This document shows positions 20,452-30,003 of a stretch of 64,000 bases of DNA, one piece after another (position 1 is the first letter of the stretch; every line of letters starts with the position of its first letter). The notes under the pieces were generated by a model. It saw only the letters and a program-made list of their open reading frames with translations. It was not told the DNA's origin and searched no databases. The DNA is taken from positions 310,001-374,000 of the forward strand of contig JAAXCT010000564.1 in assembly GCA_012490785.1 (NCBI GenBank), written 5' to 3'. Source of the DNA: Eragrostis nindensis. Lineage: Eukaryota > Streptophyta > Magnoliopsida > Poales > Poaceae. The translations under genes and the position numbers were made by a program.

Positions 20452-21214
20452 TGTGACGTCCCGCCTCCTCGAGGCCGGGCCCGCACGCCTGGCAGCTCTC
20501 TAGGATCTCAAGACTGTCCCCACAGACCAACACACGTCTTTTCTGCGCACTTTGTCCTCACTCGTGCACACCCGGGAAGGACTTCCCGGTCGGTCACCCA
20601 TCCCGAAATTGCTCCAGGCCAAGCACGCTTAACCCCGGAGTTCTTTCGAAATGAGCTTTCAGAAAAGAAGTTGCAACTGTTGGTATGAGTATTCTTATCA
20701 ATTCTATTAAGCCTTGGGCCAGGATGTTACATTCTCACCCCCTTAGAAGATCGACGTCCTCGTCGATCAACCCCAATCCAGGAACGTCCCCTCTTGGCCA
20801 CGTCCGTACGTCCAGTGCCAGCGCATGTGCCATGCTGTGTGACCACTCTGGGCCCACACCAGCCATGCGCACCATGCCTGAGCAACTGCGCCCACACGCG
20901 CCCGTGAAACCGCGAGGGTCGGCTCTGATACCACTTGTGACGTCCCGCCTCCTCGAGGCCGGGCCCGCACGCCTGGCAGCTCTCTAGGATCTCAAGACTG
21001 TCCCAACAGACCAACACACGTCTTTTCTGCGCACTTTGTCCTCACTCGTGCACACCCAGGAAGGACTTCCCGGTCGGTCACCCATCCGAAATTGCTCCGG
21101 GCCAAGCACGCTTAACCCCAGAATTCTTTCGAGATGAGCTTCCAGAAAAGAAGTTGCAACTGTTGGTATGAGTATTCTTATCAATCCTATTAAGCCTTGG
21201 GCCAGGATGTTACA
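20452..21214 (-). mobile_element. Cassandra TRIM element A
   Basis: LTRs at 20452-20731 (280 bp) and 20936-21214 (279 bp) flank a 204-bp interior. On the minus strand each LTR starts TGTAACATCC and ends GACGTCACA; a tRNA-iMet primer site (TGGTATCAGAGCC) and a GGGGGTGAGAA polypurine tract are present. No protein is encoded. Both LTRs share GCCCGCACGCC and GATCTCAAG, which separates them from element B. The left flank is GTCTC; the right flank is TTAAC. Confidence 0.9.
20577..20637 (-). promoter_or_regulatory. 5S rRNA-derived internal promoter in Cassandra LTR
   Basis: On the minus strand GTTAAGCGTGCTTGG (20619-20633) matches 5S box A, GGATGGGTGACC (20592-20603) the intermediate element and start of box C, and GACCGGGAAGTCC (20579-20591) box C. 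Cassandra elements are known to be transcribed by RNA polymerase III from this. Equivalent blocks lie at about 21065-21119, 21350-21404 and 21835-21889. Confidence 0.8.
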
Positions 21215-21219
21215 TTAAC

Positions 21220-21985
21220 TGTGACGTCCCGCCTCCTCGAGGCCGGGCCCGCTCACGCCTGGCAGCTCTCTAGGATCTAAGACTGTCCCCACAGACCAAC
21301 ACACGTCTTTTCTGCGCACTTTGTCCTCACTCGTGCACATCCGGAAAGGACTTCCCGGTCGGTCACCCATCCCGAAATTGCTCCGGACCAAGCACGCTTA
21401 ACCCCGGAGTTCTTTCGAGATGAGCTTCCAGAAAAGAAGTTGCAACTGTTGGTATGAGTATTCTTATCAATCCTATTAAGCCTTGGGCCAGGATGTTACA
21501 TTCTCACCCCCTTAGAAGATCGACGTCCTCGTCGATCAACCCCAATCCAGGAACGTCCCCTCTTGGCCACGTCCGTGCGTCCAGTGCCAGCGCATGTGCC
21601 ATGCTGTGTGACCACTCTGGGCCCACACCAGCCATGCGTACCATGCCTGAGCAACTGCGCCCACACGCGCCCGTGAAACCGCGAGGGTCGGCTCTGATAC
21701 CACTTGTGACGTCCCGCCTCCTCGAGGCCGGGCCCGCTCACGCCTGGCAGCTCTCTAGGATCTAAGACTGTCCCCACAGACCAACACACGTCTTTTCTGC
21801 GCACTTTGTCCTCACTCGTGCACACCCGGAAAGGACTTCCCGGTCGGTCACCCATCCCGAAATTGCTCCGGGCCAAGCACGCTTAACCCCGGAGTTCTTT
21901 CGAGATGAGCTTCCAGAAAAGAAGTTGCAACTGTTGGTATGAGTATTCTTATCAATCCTATTAAGCCTTGGGCCAGGATGTTACA
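21220..21985 (-). mobile_element. Cassandra TRIM element B
   Basis: LTRs at 21220-21500 and 21705-21985 (281 bp each) flank a 204-bp interior. Both LTRs share GCCCGCTCACGCC and GATCTAAG, so they are sister LTRs of one element different from A. It sits in the same orientation 5 bp after element A. Its left flank is TTAAC and its right flank GTCTC, so the TSD GTCTC encloses A and B together (20447-20451 and 21986-21990). Confidence 0.9.
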
Positions 21986-24195
21986 GTCTCCATCACCTTG
22001 GTGTACTTCTTCTTGTACTTCACTTTTTCACCTATCACAAATGGTGGACCAAAGGTATCCTTGACGGTGAACATTGAATCCTTCTTGTTGTCAAGATCAT
22101 CAATGGGAAGGGGAATAGCCTCAAGCCTAACAAAGCCATCCCTTGCCATTTTGAATCTTGCTTCTTTCTCATCTTCACCATCACCAATCATACCTCTTTT
22201 GATAATGGTGTTCAACCTAGTGCTTGTCCCTTCAAAAGCTTCAACTCTTTCTCATTGTTAGCAAAAGCATCAAGATCAACATTATGGCATTTTGCACAAC
22301 CTTTACTTGTGGAGCCTTTGGTTGATTTAGAGGCATCTTTTGAAGGTTTGGAGGAGCTAGACTTAAGAGCATCAAATTGCACTTCAAGATTTTTATGGGC
22401 CTTGATTAACCCATCAATGTTTCTCTTGAAGAGCAACACTTGAGCTCTTGAGACTTGTGAGAGTCTCCTTGCTTTTCGCAAGTTTTTGGTCCAACTTCTC
22501 ATTCTTTTCCTTCTCACATGCCAAGAGTTCCTCGAGTTCAAGGTTTCTCTTCTTTTCAAGAATGAGCAAGTCCTCTTGTTTCTCGAGCAACTCATCCCTA
22601 TCAACCAATTGCTCCATAAGTTTCTTTATTTTAGTGATAGCACCTTTATTTAAGCCTTTGAGCAAGGCTTCACAATCACTATCATCACTATCATTATCAT
22701 GATCACTATCATCACTATCTTCAAGAGTAGAAGGAGTGACGACTTTCTTAGTTACCTTGCGCCCTTTTGCCATGAGGCATACGTGGCGTGGCTTGCTGTT
22801 GTCATCATCATCGGTGAGGCATGGGAACAACTTCTTGCTTGATGATGACCCTTTGATAGCAATAGTGGCCATGCCCTCTTTTGTGGGTGATTCTTCATTT
22901 GAATCTTCTTCCGCCACATGAGCTTGACCGGTGAACTTCTTTTTCTTGAAGAGCGTCTTGTCACTTTGATGACTCTTCTCATTTTCTTGATCTTCCTTCT
23001 TGTGTGGACAATTTGCCATGAAGTGTCCGGGCTTCTTACATATGTAGCAAACTTGCTTGGAGTTTGTCCTCTTGCTTTTTGTGCCTCGGTCCTTCTTCAT
23101 GAACTTCTTGAACTTCCTAATGAATAGAGCCATCTCTTCATCATCAACATCGGAGCTTTTACCACCATCACTTGAGCTCACTTCAACTTCTTGCTTGCTC
23201 TTGCCTTTCTTGCTAGCCTTGAATGCCACTTCCTTGTTCTTGGCGTTGGAGACCGCTCTTGCTATTGACTTGACATATTGAGCTTCCTTCTCCATGATCT
23301 CATGATTGATGATCAAACCAAGCACTTCATCCGGGGACATCTTCTTATAGTTTCTCATTTGACAGATCATTGTCACCAATGTGATGTTCCTTGGTGAGAA
23401 AGCTCTAGTCATCAACTTGACAACTTCGTGCCTTCCATACTTGGTACATCCATATGCTCTAAGCTTGTTGATCATGACCTCGAGCCTACCATACATTTGT
23501 TGAGGGGTTTCATCATCATCCATCACAAACCTTCCAAGTTCTCCTTCCAATATCTCAATCTTGGCTTGCTTTACGGTACCAACACCCTCATGAGCTCTTT
23601 GAAGAGTATCCCATATCTTCTTGGCACTCTCCAAACCACCAACTCTATCAAACTCTTCATTGCTCAAAGATGTGAGTAGCACACTAGCCGCTTGTGCATT
23701 GCGATGCATATCTTGCTCTTGCTCCGGTGTGAGGTCTCTATACTTCTTGGGTAGCTTCACACCTACACACACAACTCTCCAAATGCTCGGATTGAGCGAG
23801 ATTAGATGCAATCTCATGTTGTGCCTCCACTTGGTATAGTGCGTACCATCAAAGTACGGCGCTTTACCTAATAGGACCGGCATGAAGTGAGTGTTAGTGT
23901 GCAAGTTTTCATAATTGAAATTGGTGGTGTGATACTCATTAGGTTTCTTGGATCGCTTGCTCTTCTTGCTCTTCTTCTTCCTTCGACTTGAAGAGGTATA
24001 CGATCCTTCATCTTCGGAGCTTGAGCCTCCACTTGAGCTTTCATACTCGAAGTCGTAGGAGTAGTCACTTGAGCTAGTGCTTGTATGGATGACTTCTTCT
24101 TCTTCTTCTTCGCTGTAGTCGATGAGCTTTGGCTCCTTCGACTTGCTCTTCTTCTTCCTCAAGCTACTTGGATCACCAAGAGTTGCTTCCATCAT
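21986..24195 (-). pseudogene. Copia gag (frameshifted)
   Basis: Starting at the ATG at 24195, an acidic/Ser-Lys-rich N-terminus leads into the UBN2-type copia gag domain (YFDGTHYTKWRHNMRLHL, LTSLSNEEFDRV, AKIEILEGELGRFVM), then a CCHC knuckle (CYICKKPGHFMANC, near 23040) and a coiled-coil stretch (Leu/Lys/Glu-rich, 22450-22660). A 1-bp insertion near 22415 shifts the frame and a 1-bp deletion near 22213 restores it, so 21986-22213 is again in the start frame. The Cassandra pair then interrupts it. The first ATG lies about 33 bp from the primer-binding site. Confidence 0.85.
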
Positions 24196-24227
24196 TTCTC
24201 CAAGCGGTTAAGCTTCAATGCGGAGTA

Positions 24228-24243
24228 CTTGGCTCTGATACCA
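24228..24243 (-). other. Primer-binding site (initiator tRNA-Met)
   Basis: TGGTATCAGAGCCAAG on the minus strand, 2 bp inside the 5' LTR end, is the standard plant tRNA-iMet primer site and sets the element's direction. Confidence 0.9.
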
Positions 24244-24245
24244 AT

Positions 24246-25620
24246 TGAAAGTTGCCTAGAGGGGGGGTGAATAGGCAATGCTAAAAACTTCTGCAATTAA
24301 GACTTAGTCAAACTGTCAGTCCTGCCGGATAGTCCGGTACACTGCCGGATACTCCGGACCTGGAACCACCGGAGTATCCGGTACTCTACCGGACAGTCCG
24401 GTTCAGAGAATAAATATGCGGAATTTGAAATCTACAGAGTTTCTAGCAATTCTACTTGAATCAAAAGACTTGTATAGATGCTCTGAAGTGAAGCTACACA
24501 ATATATGCGGAAGTAAACAAGTACACAAGTAGATCGAAGCAATTTAGTGATATATATAGGAAAGCAACAAGAACAAGTAAGAACAACAAGAGCAAATGAA
24601 TCAAGCACAAGTGACACGCGATTTGTTCCCAAAGTTCAGGCCCACAAAGTGCCCTACGTCTCCGTTGAGGAGTCCACAAAGGACCGAGTCTCTTTCAACT
24701 CTTTTCCTCACTCAAGCGATCACAAAGATCAAGCTCGAGTTGCTCACTATCAATTCCTCTTGCGAGGAGGGCAATACAAACTTCCGGAGCGTCACCACAC
24801 GAATTGGGAGCTTCCGGGCAACCTCTAGCCGTCTAGGAGCCAAGCTCCAAGAGTAACAAGTGCAAATCACCAAGATGAGGATGCCACAAGATGCTCTAGA
24901 GTGGAATGGATGCTAGGAACTCGAATCTTGACTCTCACACAATCTCTAGGATGGATCTCACAAATCTTTGCCTTGGGAGAGAGTGGAGAGGGAGAGTTTG
25001 AACCTTGGGTCGTGTTCTAGCAAGTGGGCAAGAGAGAGTGACCGTTGGAGGTGAGGGTTTATATATATGGAGTCCTCAAAATCGAACCGTTATGCTCAGG
25101 AAATGAACTAGCCGGAGTATCCGGTAAACTGCCGGACACTCCGGTAGGTACTTGGTTCTGGCGAAGTTAGGGTTTGCCGGACACTCCGGCAGGTTGCCGG
25201 ATAGTCCGGCCTGGGACTTGGTCTTGGCGAAGACTGGCTCTACCGGACAATCCGGTAGGGTGCCGGATAATCCGGTGAGCCTGCTCGGTTTGGTCAAAAA
25301 CCACCACTCACTCAAACTGATTTCTAAGAAATTTCGTATCACCCAAAAGGTCCTATGGCATCTGTGGATCAATGATTTGCACCCCTCTTGATAGTACGGC
25401 ATTCCTACACTCAATTAAAATTAAAACGGTGCCAATAACACCCATTGAGTGTATGTTGCAAGTTTTCTTTGAATATTTTCAATATAGCACTTCATTTGAC
25501 ATGTTTGATTCTCCTTCTTGAGACCTAGCTGAACACATCTTCAATTGCGACATTAGTCCTTTTGGATCGTTTTGACGTCAATCACACAAAACAATAATTA
25601 AGGGCCTAGATGCACTTTCA
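24246..25620 (-). repeat. Copia 5' LTR
   Basis: This 1375-bp LTR matches 2047-3429. Palindromes degenerate in the other LTR (2135, 3007) are perfect here, so decay is ongoing there. It is bounded by a primer site on one side and a polypurine tract plus 3' interior on the other, so it is shared between two element copies. Confidence 0.92.
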
Positions 25621-26896
25621 ATCTCCCCCTTTTTGGTGATTGATGTCAAAACAACCAAAACATACAAGGATCATATAATATTCAATGAAAACGAGATAGA
25701 TAGAGAAAGCTCCCCCTAAATATGTGCATGAAATGAATTTCATGAAATTGGCCTTAACATGCCAAATGCACATATCAAAGAGAAAAACATGAGAGCTCCC
25801 CCTAAAACCTTGCATGATCATCATATCAACATAAATATCAAATGCAACACATGAGAGAACAATTTAGGCAATCACACAACCTAGAATTAATAAAGACAAC
25901 AAGTCATCATTACATCCACATAGTCTCATGCATTGAACATAAATAAACTTAGTCTTACAATCACACACTTAGTTCATTACAAATAGATAAACCTACAAGC
26001 CCATCACTAGGAGATAACGATACAAATTTCTCCCCCTTTTTGGCATCACATCACCAAAAAAGAGAGAAAAACAGGCGAGATCACTCGGAGTCGCCATCCT
26101 CCTCCTCCTCATCGTCGTCCTCCTCTTCATCGTCGTCTTCACCTTCTTCTTCACCGTGGACATCCTCAATCTCGGTGTCCTCACCATCGCTGTCCACATG
26201 TCCCTCAGCAGCTGCTCTAGCTCCACGATAGGGTGCAAAGGGATCATCGCTGTCTGAGGAAGAAGGGAGATCAGGAAGTGGTGGAGGTGGAGTGTACTCA
26301 ACATTTGAGCGAGAGCAAAGACGTTGCTGATTTGCTGCAAAAGCAGCCCACTGTGCCCTTGACTCCTCTCTATGCTCTCTGATCTGGATAGCATTCTTGG
26401 TACACTTGTTGAAGATGGACTTGAGAACACGAGTGATGAAGGAGGAAGATGAAGTTCTCTTCCTACTATCTGGCTGAGAGAGAGCTGCACCACGAGAAGA
26501 GGAGCCACCTGCTGAAGTAGAAGGAGTTTTCTTGGTGGACAACTTCCTCATCTTGTAGGAAGGGTGAGGGGAGTCCTTGTGAAACTTGATTCCCGTGACC
26601 TCCTCAATCATCTTCATGATATAGGGAGCATAACCACAACTGCGGCTAGGGTCAACAGCAGTAGCATATATCTGCCAGAAGATGAAGTCAAAGATACTGA
26701 ACCCATCTGCTGCCTTTGGATTGTCAGACATCCACCAGAGAAGATTTCTAGCCATGCCCATCACATTAGAGAAGTCACCAAACTTGGGAAGGAGAGTGTA
26801 TCTGAAGAGGGAGTTGAGATTCTTGTAAAAAGGCCCCATACCGTGTGTAGTCCCATACTCAACATTCCCATAGCGCTTATGGTACATGAAAGCCAT
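25621..26896 (-). mobile_element. Second partial copia interior joined to the LTR
   Basis: This repeats 3430-4706 with few differences and stops abruptly inside the third ORF at 26896. LTR-interior-LTR-partial interior order is what unequal recombination between LTRs of neighbouring or sister copies produces. The right end is a deletion junction, not an LTR end. Confidence 0.85.
26081..26896 (-). pseudogene. SIRE third ORF, second copy, 5'-truncated
   Basis: It is open for 271 residues from the truncation point to its own stop at 26081. It keeps Tyr at the place where the copy at 3890-5423 has a stop, and keeps the frame into the acidic tail (GEDTEIEDVHGEEEGEDDDEEE). It lacks the basic N-terminus and the first part of the conserved domain because of the junction at 26896. 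It is the better guide to the original C-terminus. Confidence 0.7.
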
Positions 26897-27065
26897 TAGT
26901 TTTAGTTCTTAGTTTTTAGTTTTTCATAATTTCTCTTTTTAGTTTTTAGTTTTTCATAATTTCTCTTTTTAGTTTACTGAAAATAAAATAAAAATGTCAA
27001 AACTAAAAAGAACAAAAATAGTCTTTAGTTTAGTTCTTAGTTTTTCATAATTTCTCTTTTTATAT
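26897..27065. repeat. AGTTTTTCATAATTTCTC short tandem repeats
   Basis: Three near-identical units occur at about 26918, 26951 and 27035, embedded in T-rich sequence with further TTAGTTTTTAG words. They begin exactly at the copia truncation point, so they may be filler DNA copied during repair. Confidence 0.55.
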
Positions 27066-28313
27066 GCGAGGAAGAGTGTTTAGTTTTCCCTATGTTGAGA
27101 TGATGAATAGTTGCTCTGTTTTATCTCTTATTACCTAGTCACAGCTTAGTACTCTCCCAAGTTTCGAGACTTTTGGCTTACATACTTACCTAGAACTTGA
27201 AACTTATGGGATGCGTAGTGGTTAATCTAAGTCTAAGTTGTTGTGGGATATGATATGGTACAAATAGGGCTGTTATAATCTTGTTCAAAGTAAGACTTGA
27301 CTTCCGGAGTTTTATTTACAAAATGCCAAAAAGATAAAGTACCTCAATGATCAAAATTCCTGCCAAAGCCATATGTTGTTTATACATTGCAAAACCTCAT
27401 ACATATGCTGCTTGTCATTACATTGAGCTTTATCAAAATTGTGTGACCCTAGTAAGAAGTTTGAGAAGTTTGTTATACTCTCATGATCAAGATCACGTAC
27501 ACTCCACCTCGCATGCTAAACTTCTACACTGGAAGTTAGGCAACACCGCCATTCATCCACCAAAAATAAATACTCCAAAATTTATTGTTACCTTTCTCTC
27601 TCAAGAATATCATCGGAGACATGGCTATGCAAAAGAAAGAATAATCTTTGCTCATACAAAAGTAGAGCATGATGGAAAAAATAATGATGTTGAGAAAAAG
27701 AAAAAGGAAAGAAAGAAAGATAGCCATGTCCTCCTCATAAAAATCCAAAAAGAGAGATAAGGAACACAAAAGGAGTACAATTTCCACTTCACCACCACCA
27801 TACACACATGCACATCTTGATCAAGGTTGTATGACTTGCATTCTCCATGGATCCACTCTTTTGGTTCGGCAATATATGTGATGCAAGTATGCCTCTTTTT
27901 ATCCCTACCTTGAGCTCCGCATACAAGCCTTAGAAGTAGGACAAACAGAGGCAACACAATGCCTTGGTGAGAAATATACACATTGAGCGACTTGAGAACA
28001 TCATTTCAGGAACTTGTTTTTATCTTAAAAATCTATGAAAATCTCCGTAAAATAAAAGTCAAACAAAAAACAAGTGAATGGTGCTCTGTTATAACCGTTC
28101 TATCTCTCAACCGCCCAAGACAAGGAAAAAGCCATAAGCCCCATAAGGAGTAAGGGGAAGGGTGAGTTACCATGCCAACTTTTCAATCCAAAGCAGAGTA
28201 TTTTATTGTGCGCATGGTACCTATGAGATATGGAACATTGTAGCAACTCCTGATCAACAACCTAAAGCCTCACTTCTTGCTCGAGATGAGCAAAGGGGAA
28301 AGCTTGGGGGAGT
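27066..28313 (+). mobile_element. 3' region of a Tat-like gypsy element
   Basis: This non-coding stretch ends in the characteristic GAGATGAGCAAAGGGGAAAGC then TTGGGGGAG polypurine tract (about 28304-28313) just before an LTR. Open frames inside are short and unrecognised. It may continue the fragment at 1-2046. Confidence 0.6.
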
Positions 28314-29957
28314 TGTTGACGGTCATTATAACATGATTTTGACCGTCAAATAGCTCAATGAATAAGGAAGAACTAGCATTTCTTACACGCATTTTATTTA
28401 TGAATAATCTATTTCCACATGTACCTCTAGATTTTAGTGTGCAGGTGGAAAAACAGGGAATATCCAGGTGTACACATGCCCCAAAGCGACGAAACAACAA
28501 CTTCGTAAAATGATCGCCGCGGGAATTCAAATCCAAGATACAAGGCCAAATTCCAAACAAACTCAAGATCAGAAGGCCGTAGCACCTGGATCACAACCCA
28601 AGAGGCTGAGGGGAGCCTGCCTGCCAAAGCCCAGCTTCCTATGGGGGTTACTTACCGACGTTCTAAGGTCGGTTCCTGGTGGGACCACTGCATTGAACTC
28701 AAGGAACCGCCTCAATTCCACCGTCATTGGAAGATTATAAAAGGAGGGGTACCTCCCCTCCTCCAAACACACACCACTTGAGGCTCATTCCCTGCTCCTC
28801 ACACTAGAGCTAGAGGCTTTCTACGTAGAGCTAGGCTGAGTTGTGGGCTGCCCTTTGCTCCCAAGTCCCTTGGAGAGTTGGGTATAGCTCTTGTATCATT
28901 CTCTTGTAAAGCTTGTGCTATTTAATGGAATATCATCATTCATATAGTAGTTGTATGCTTATGTTGTTCATCCATAGTTCGTTCATGTTCTTGCATGAGC
29001 GTTCGTCATTCGTTCATGTTCGTTCATCGTTCGTTCATCGTTCATCGATGTTCGTTTGTGAGAGTTCATCGGGCGTTCTTCTTTCGTTCATGCTTGATCG
29101 TCGACTGTTGATGCTACTTCTAAATTGATTTTCGTTCGTCGCTCGTTCTCGAGCGACGAACGTTTATGCATAACTTAGTGTTAGATTTGATCCTTTGTCT
29201 AGTTTATGCTAGTTAGGCTAGTTGTTCTATGTTTAGGCATCGGGTCCAATGTCCTGCAAAGGTGCTCTAGATTTATCGCCTTGCGAGGTGCCTCGAGGGA
29301 TCCAGAGTTGTGGTTAGTAGCGCTAGCATGGTGCTAGGGTTCTCTCTCCACCCTTGGATGTGGCGTGTCCCACGGTTTGTAGAGGTAGGCGGCAGGTGGT
29401 GACAGCCCTGTCCATCCTTCATAATCCTCCACGTTTGGGCACGGCGTAGGAGTACATATTAGAAGGCCGGCGCCGCGAGGCAAACCTTGCGTATACCGGA
29501 TCTCCCGATGATGCCTATGCATAGACGCTTAGTCTTAACTTGTATGAGCCTGGGCAATAGGTAAACCTTAACACGCTATATGAAGTTGTACCATAGGAGT
29601 AGTAACCCTTTACTCTGTCTTTCTCTGCATAGATATGCCTCTCGCCCTTTTTGTAGAGAGTGGAATGCCTCTGTGTGTGTCACACTATCCATATATCTTT
29701 TCGTCCTTACCCCTGCACTGGAATGTGGTTACGTTCTATCATTTGTAATCCCATGAGCATAAGTCCTCTTGTAAACCATGTCTTCCTTTGAGAAAATATA
29801 AATACGATACCCCGGAATACTCTCGGGTGAAATGCTACAACGGGTTATCCGTGCGTTTGCGGATTATCTTTTATCGTAAGAAATACCTATAAGACATTTC
29901 TAGCACTTGTTGCTAGTTGTGGATTATTTGGTATTGTTTGAGCAAGTGACTAACCCA
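28314..29957 (+). repeat. Tat-like gypsy LTR
   Basis: This 1644-bp LTR starts TGTTGACGGTC and ends TAACCCA. A TATAAAA promoter core lies at 28736-28742. CGTTCATCGTTCATG-type low-complexity repeats fill 28975-29110 and a 13-bp-arm hairpin lies at 29133-29162. Both a polypurine tract (upstream) and a primer-binding site (29969-29980) abut it, so it too is a junction LTR between two partial interiors. The right end is placed by analogy with the nested gypsy and could be off by a few bases. Confidence 0.65.
29133..29162 (+). other. Perfect hairpin in LTR
   Basis: CGTTCGTCGCTCG and CGAGCGACGAACG are perfect 13-bp arms around a TTCT loop, downstream of the TATA box and so within the LTR transcript. 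Confidence 0.7.
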
Positions 29958-29968
29958 AGGGGCGTTTC

Positions 29969-29980
29969 TGGCGCCATGCC
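29969..29980 (+). other. Degenerate primer-binding site
   Basis: TTTCTGGCGCC then ATGCC follows the LTR end; the first bases match the tRNA-Asp site of Tat elements, the rest do not. Sequence beyond belongs to a gag remnant on the opposite strand, so the element is broken here. Confidence 0.5.
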
Positions 29981-30003
29981 TGGAATATTTACTTTAGGCC
30001 AAA

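Larger units (their letters stand above)
2047..25620 (-). mobile_element. SIRE/Maximus-type Ty1/copia retrotransposon with nested insertions
   Basis: Read on the minus strand the element runs 5' LTR (24246-25620), tRNA-iMet primer-binding site (24228-24243), gag (from 24195), protease, integrase, reverse transcriptase and RNase H (to 16895), a repeat-rich spacer, an extra ORF (5423-3890), a polypurine tract (3430-3443) and 3' LTR (2047-3429). Subtracting the gypsy insertion (5899-16356) and the Cassandra pair (20452-21985) leaves about 11.6 kb, normal for the SIRE lineage. gag and pol carry nonsense and frameshift changes, so it is no longer autonomous. The LTRs differ at roughly twenty positions by eye (about 1.5 percent). 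The left end cuts an ATHILA-like ORF. The right LTR is followed not by host flank but by a second copy of the element's 3' interior. Confidence 0.9.

Noticed and set aside
20450..21985. Genuine 5S rRNA genes
   Set aside because: The 5S-like blocks cover only the internal promoter part within LTRs that have primer site and polypurine tract; this is Cassandra.
27347..27760. A 137-residue plus-strand gene
   Set aside because: It sits in the 3' region of a gypsy element, has a low-complexity Lys-rich end and no recognisable domain.
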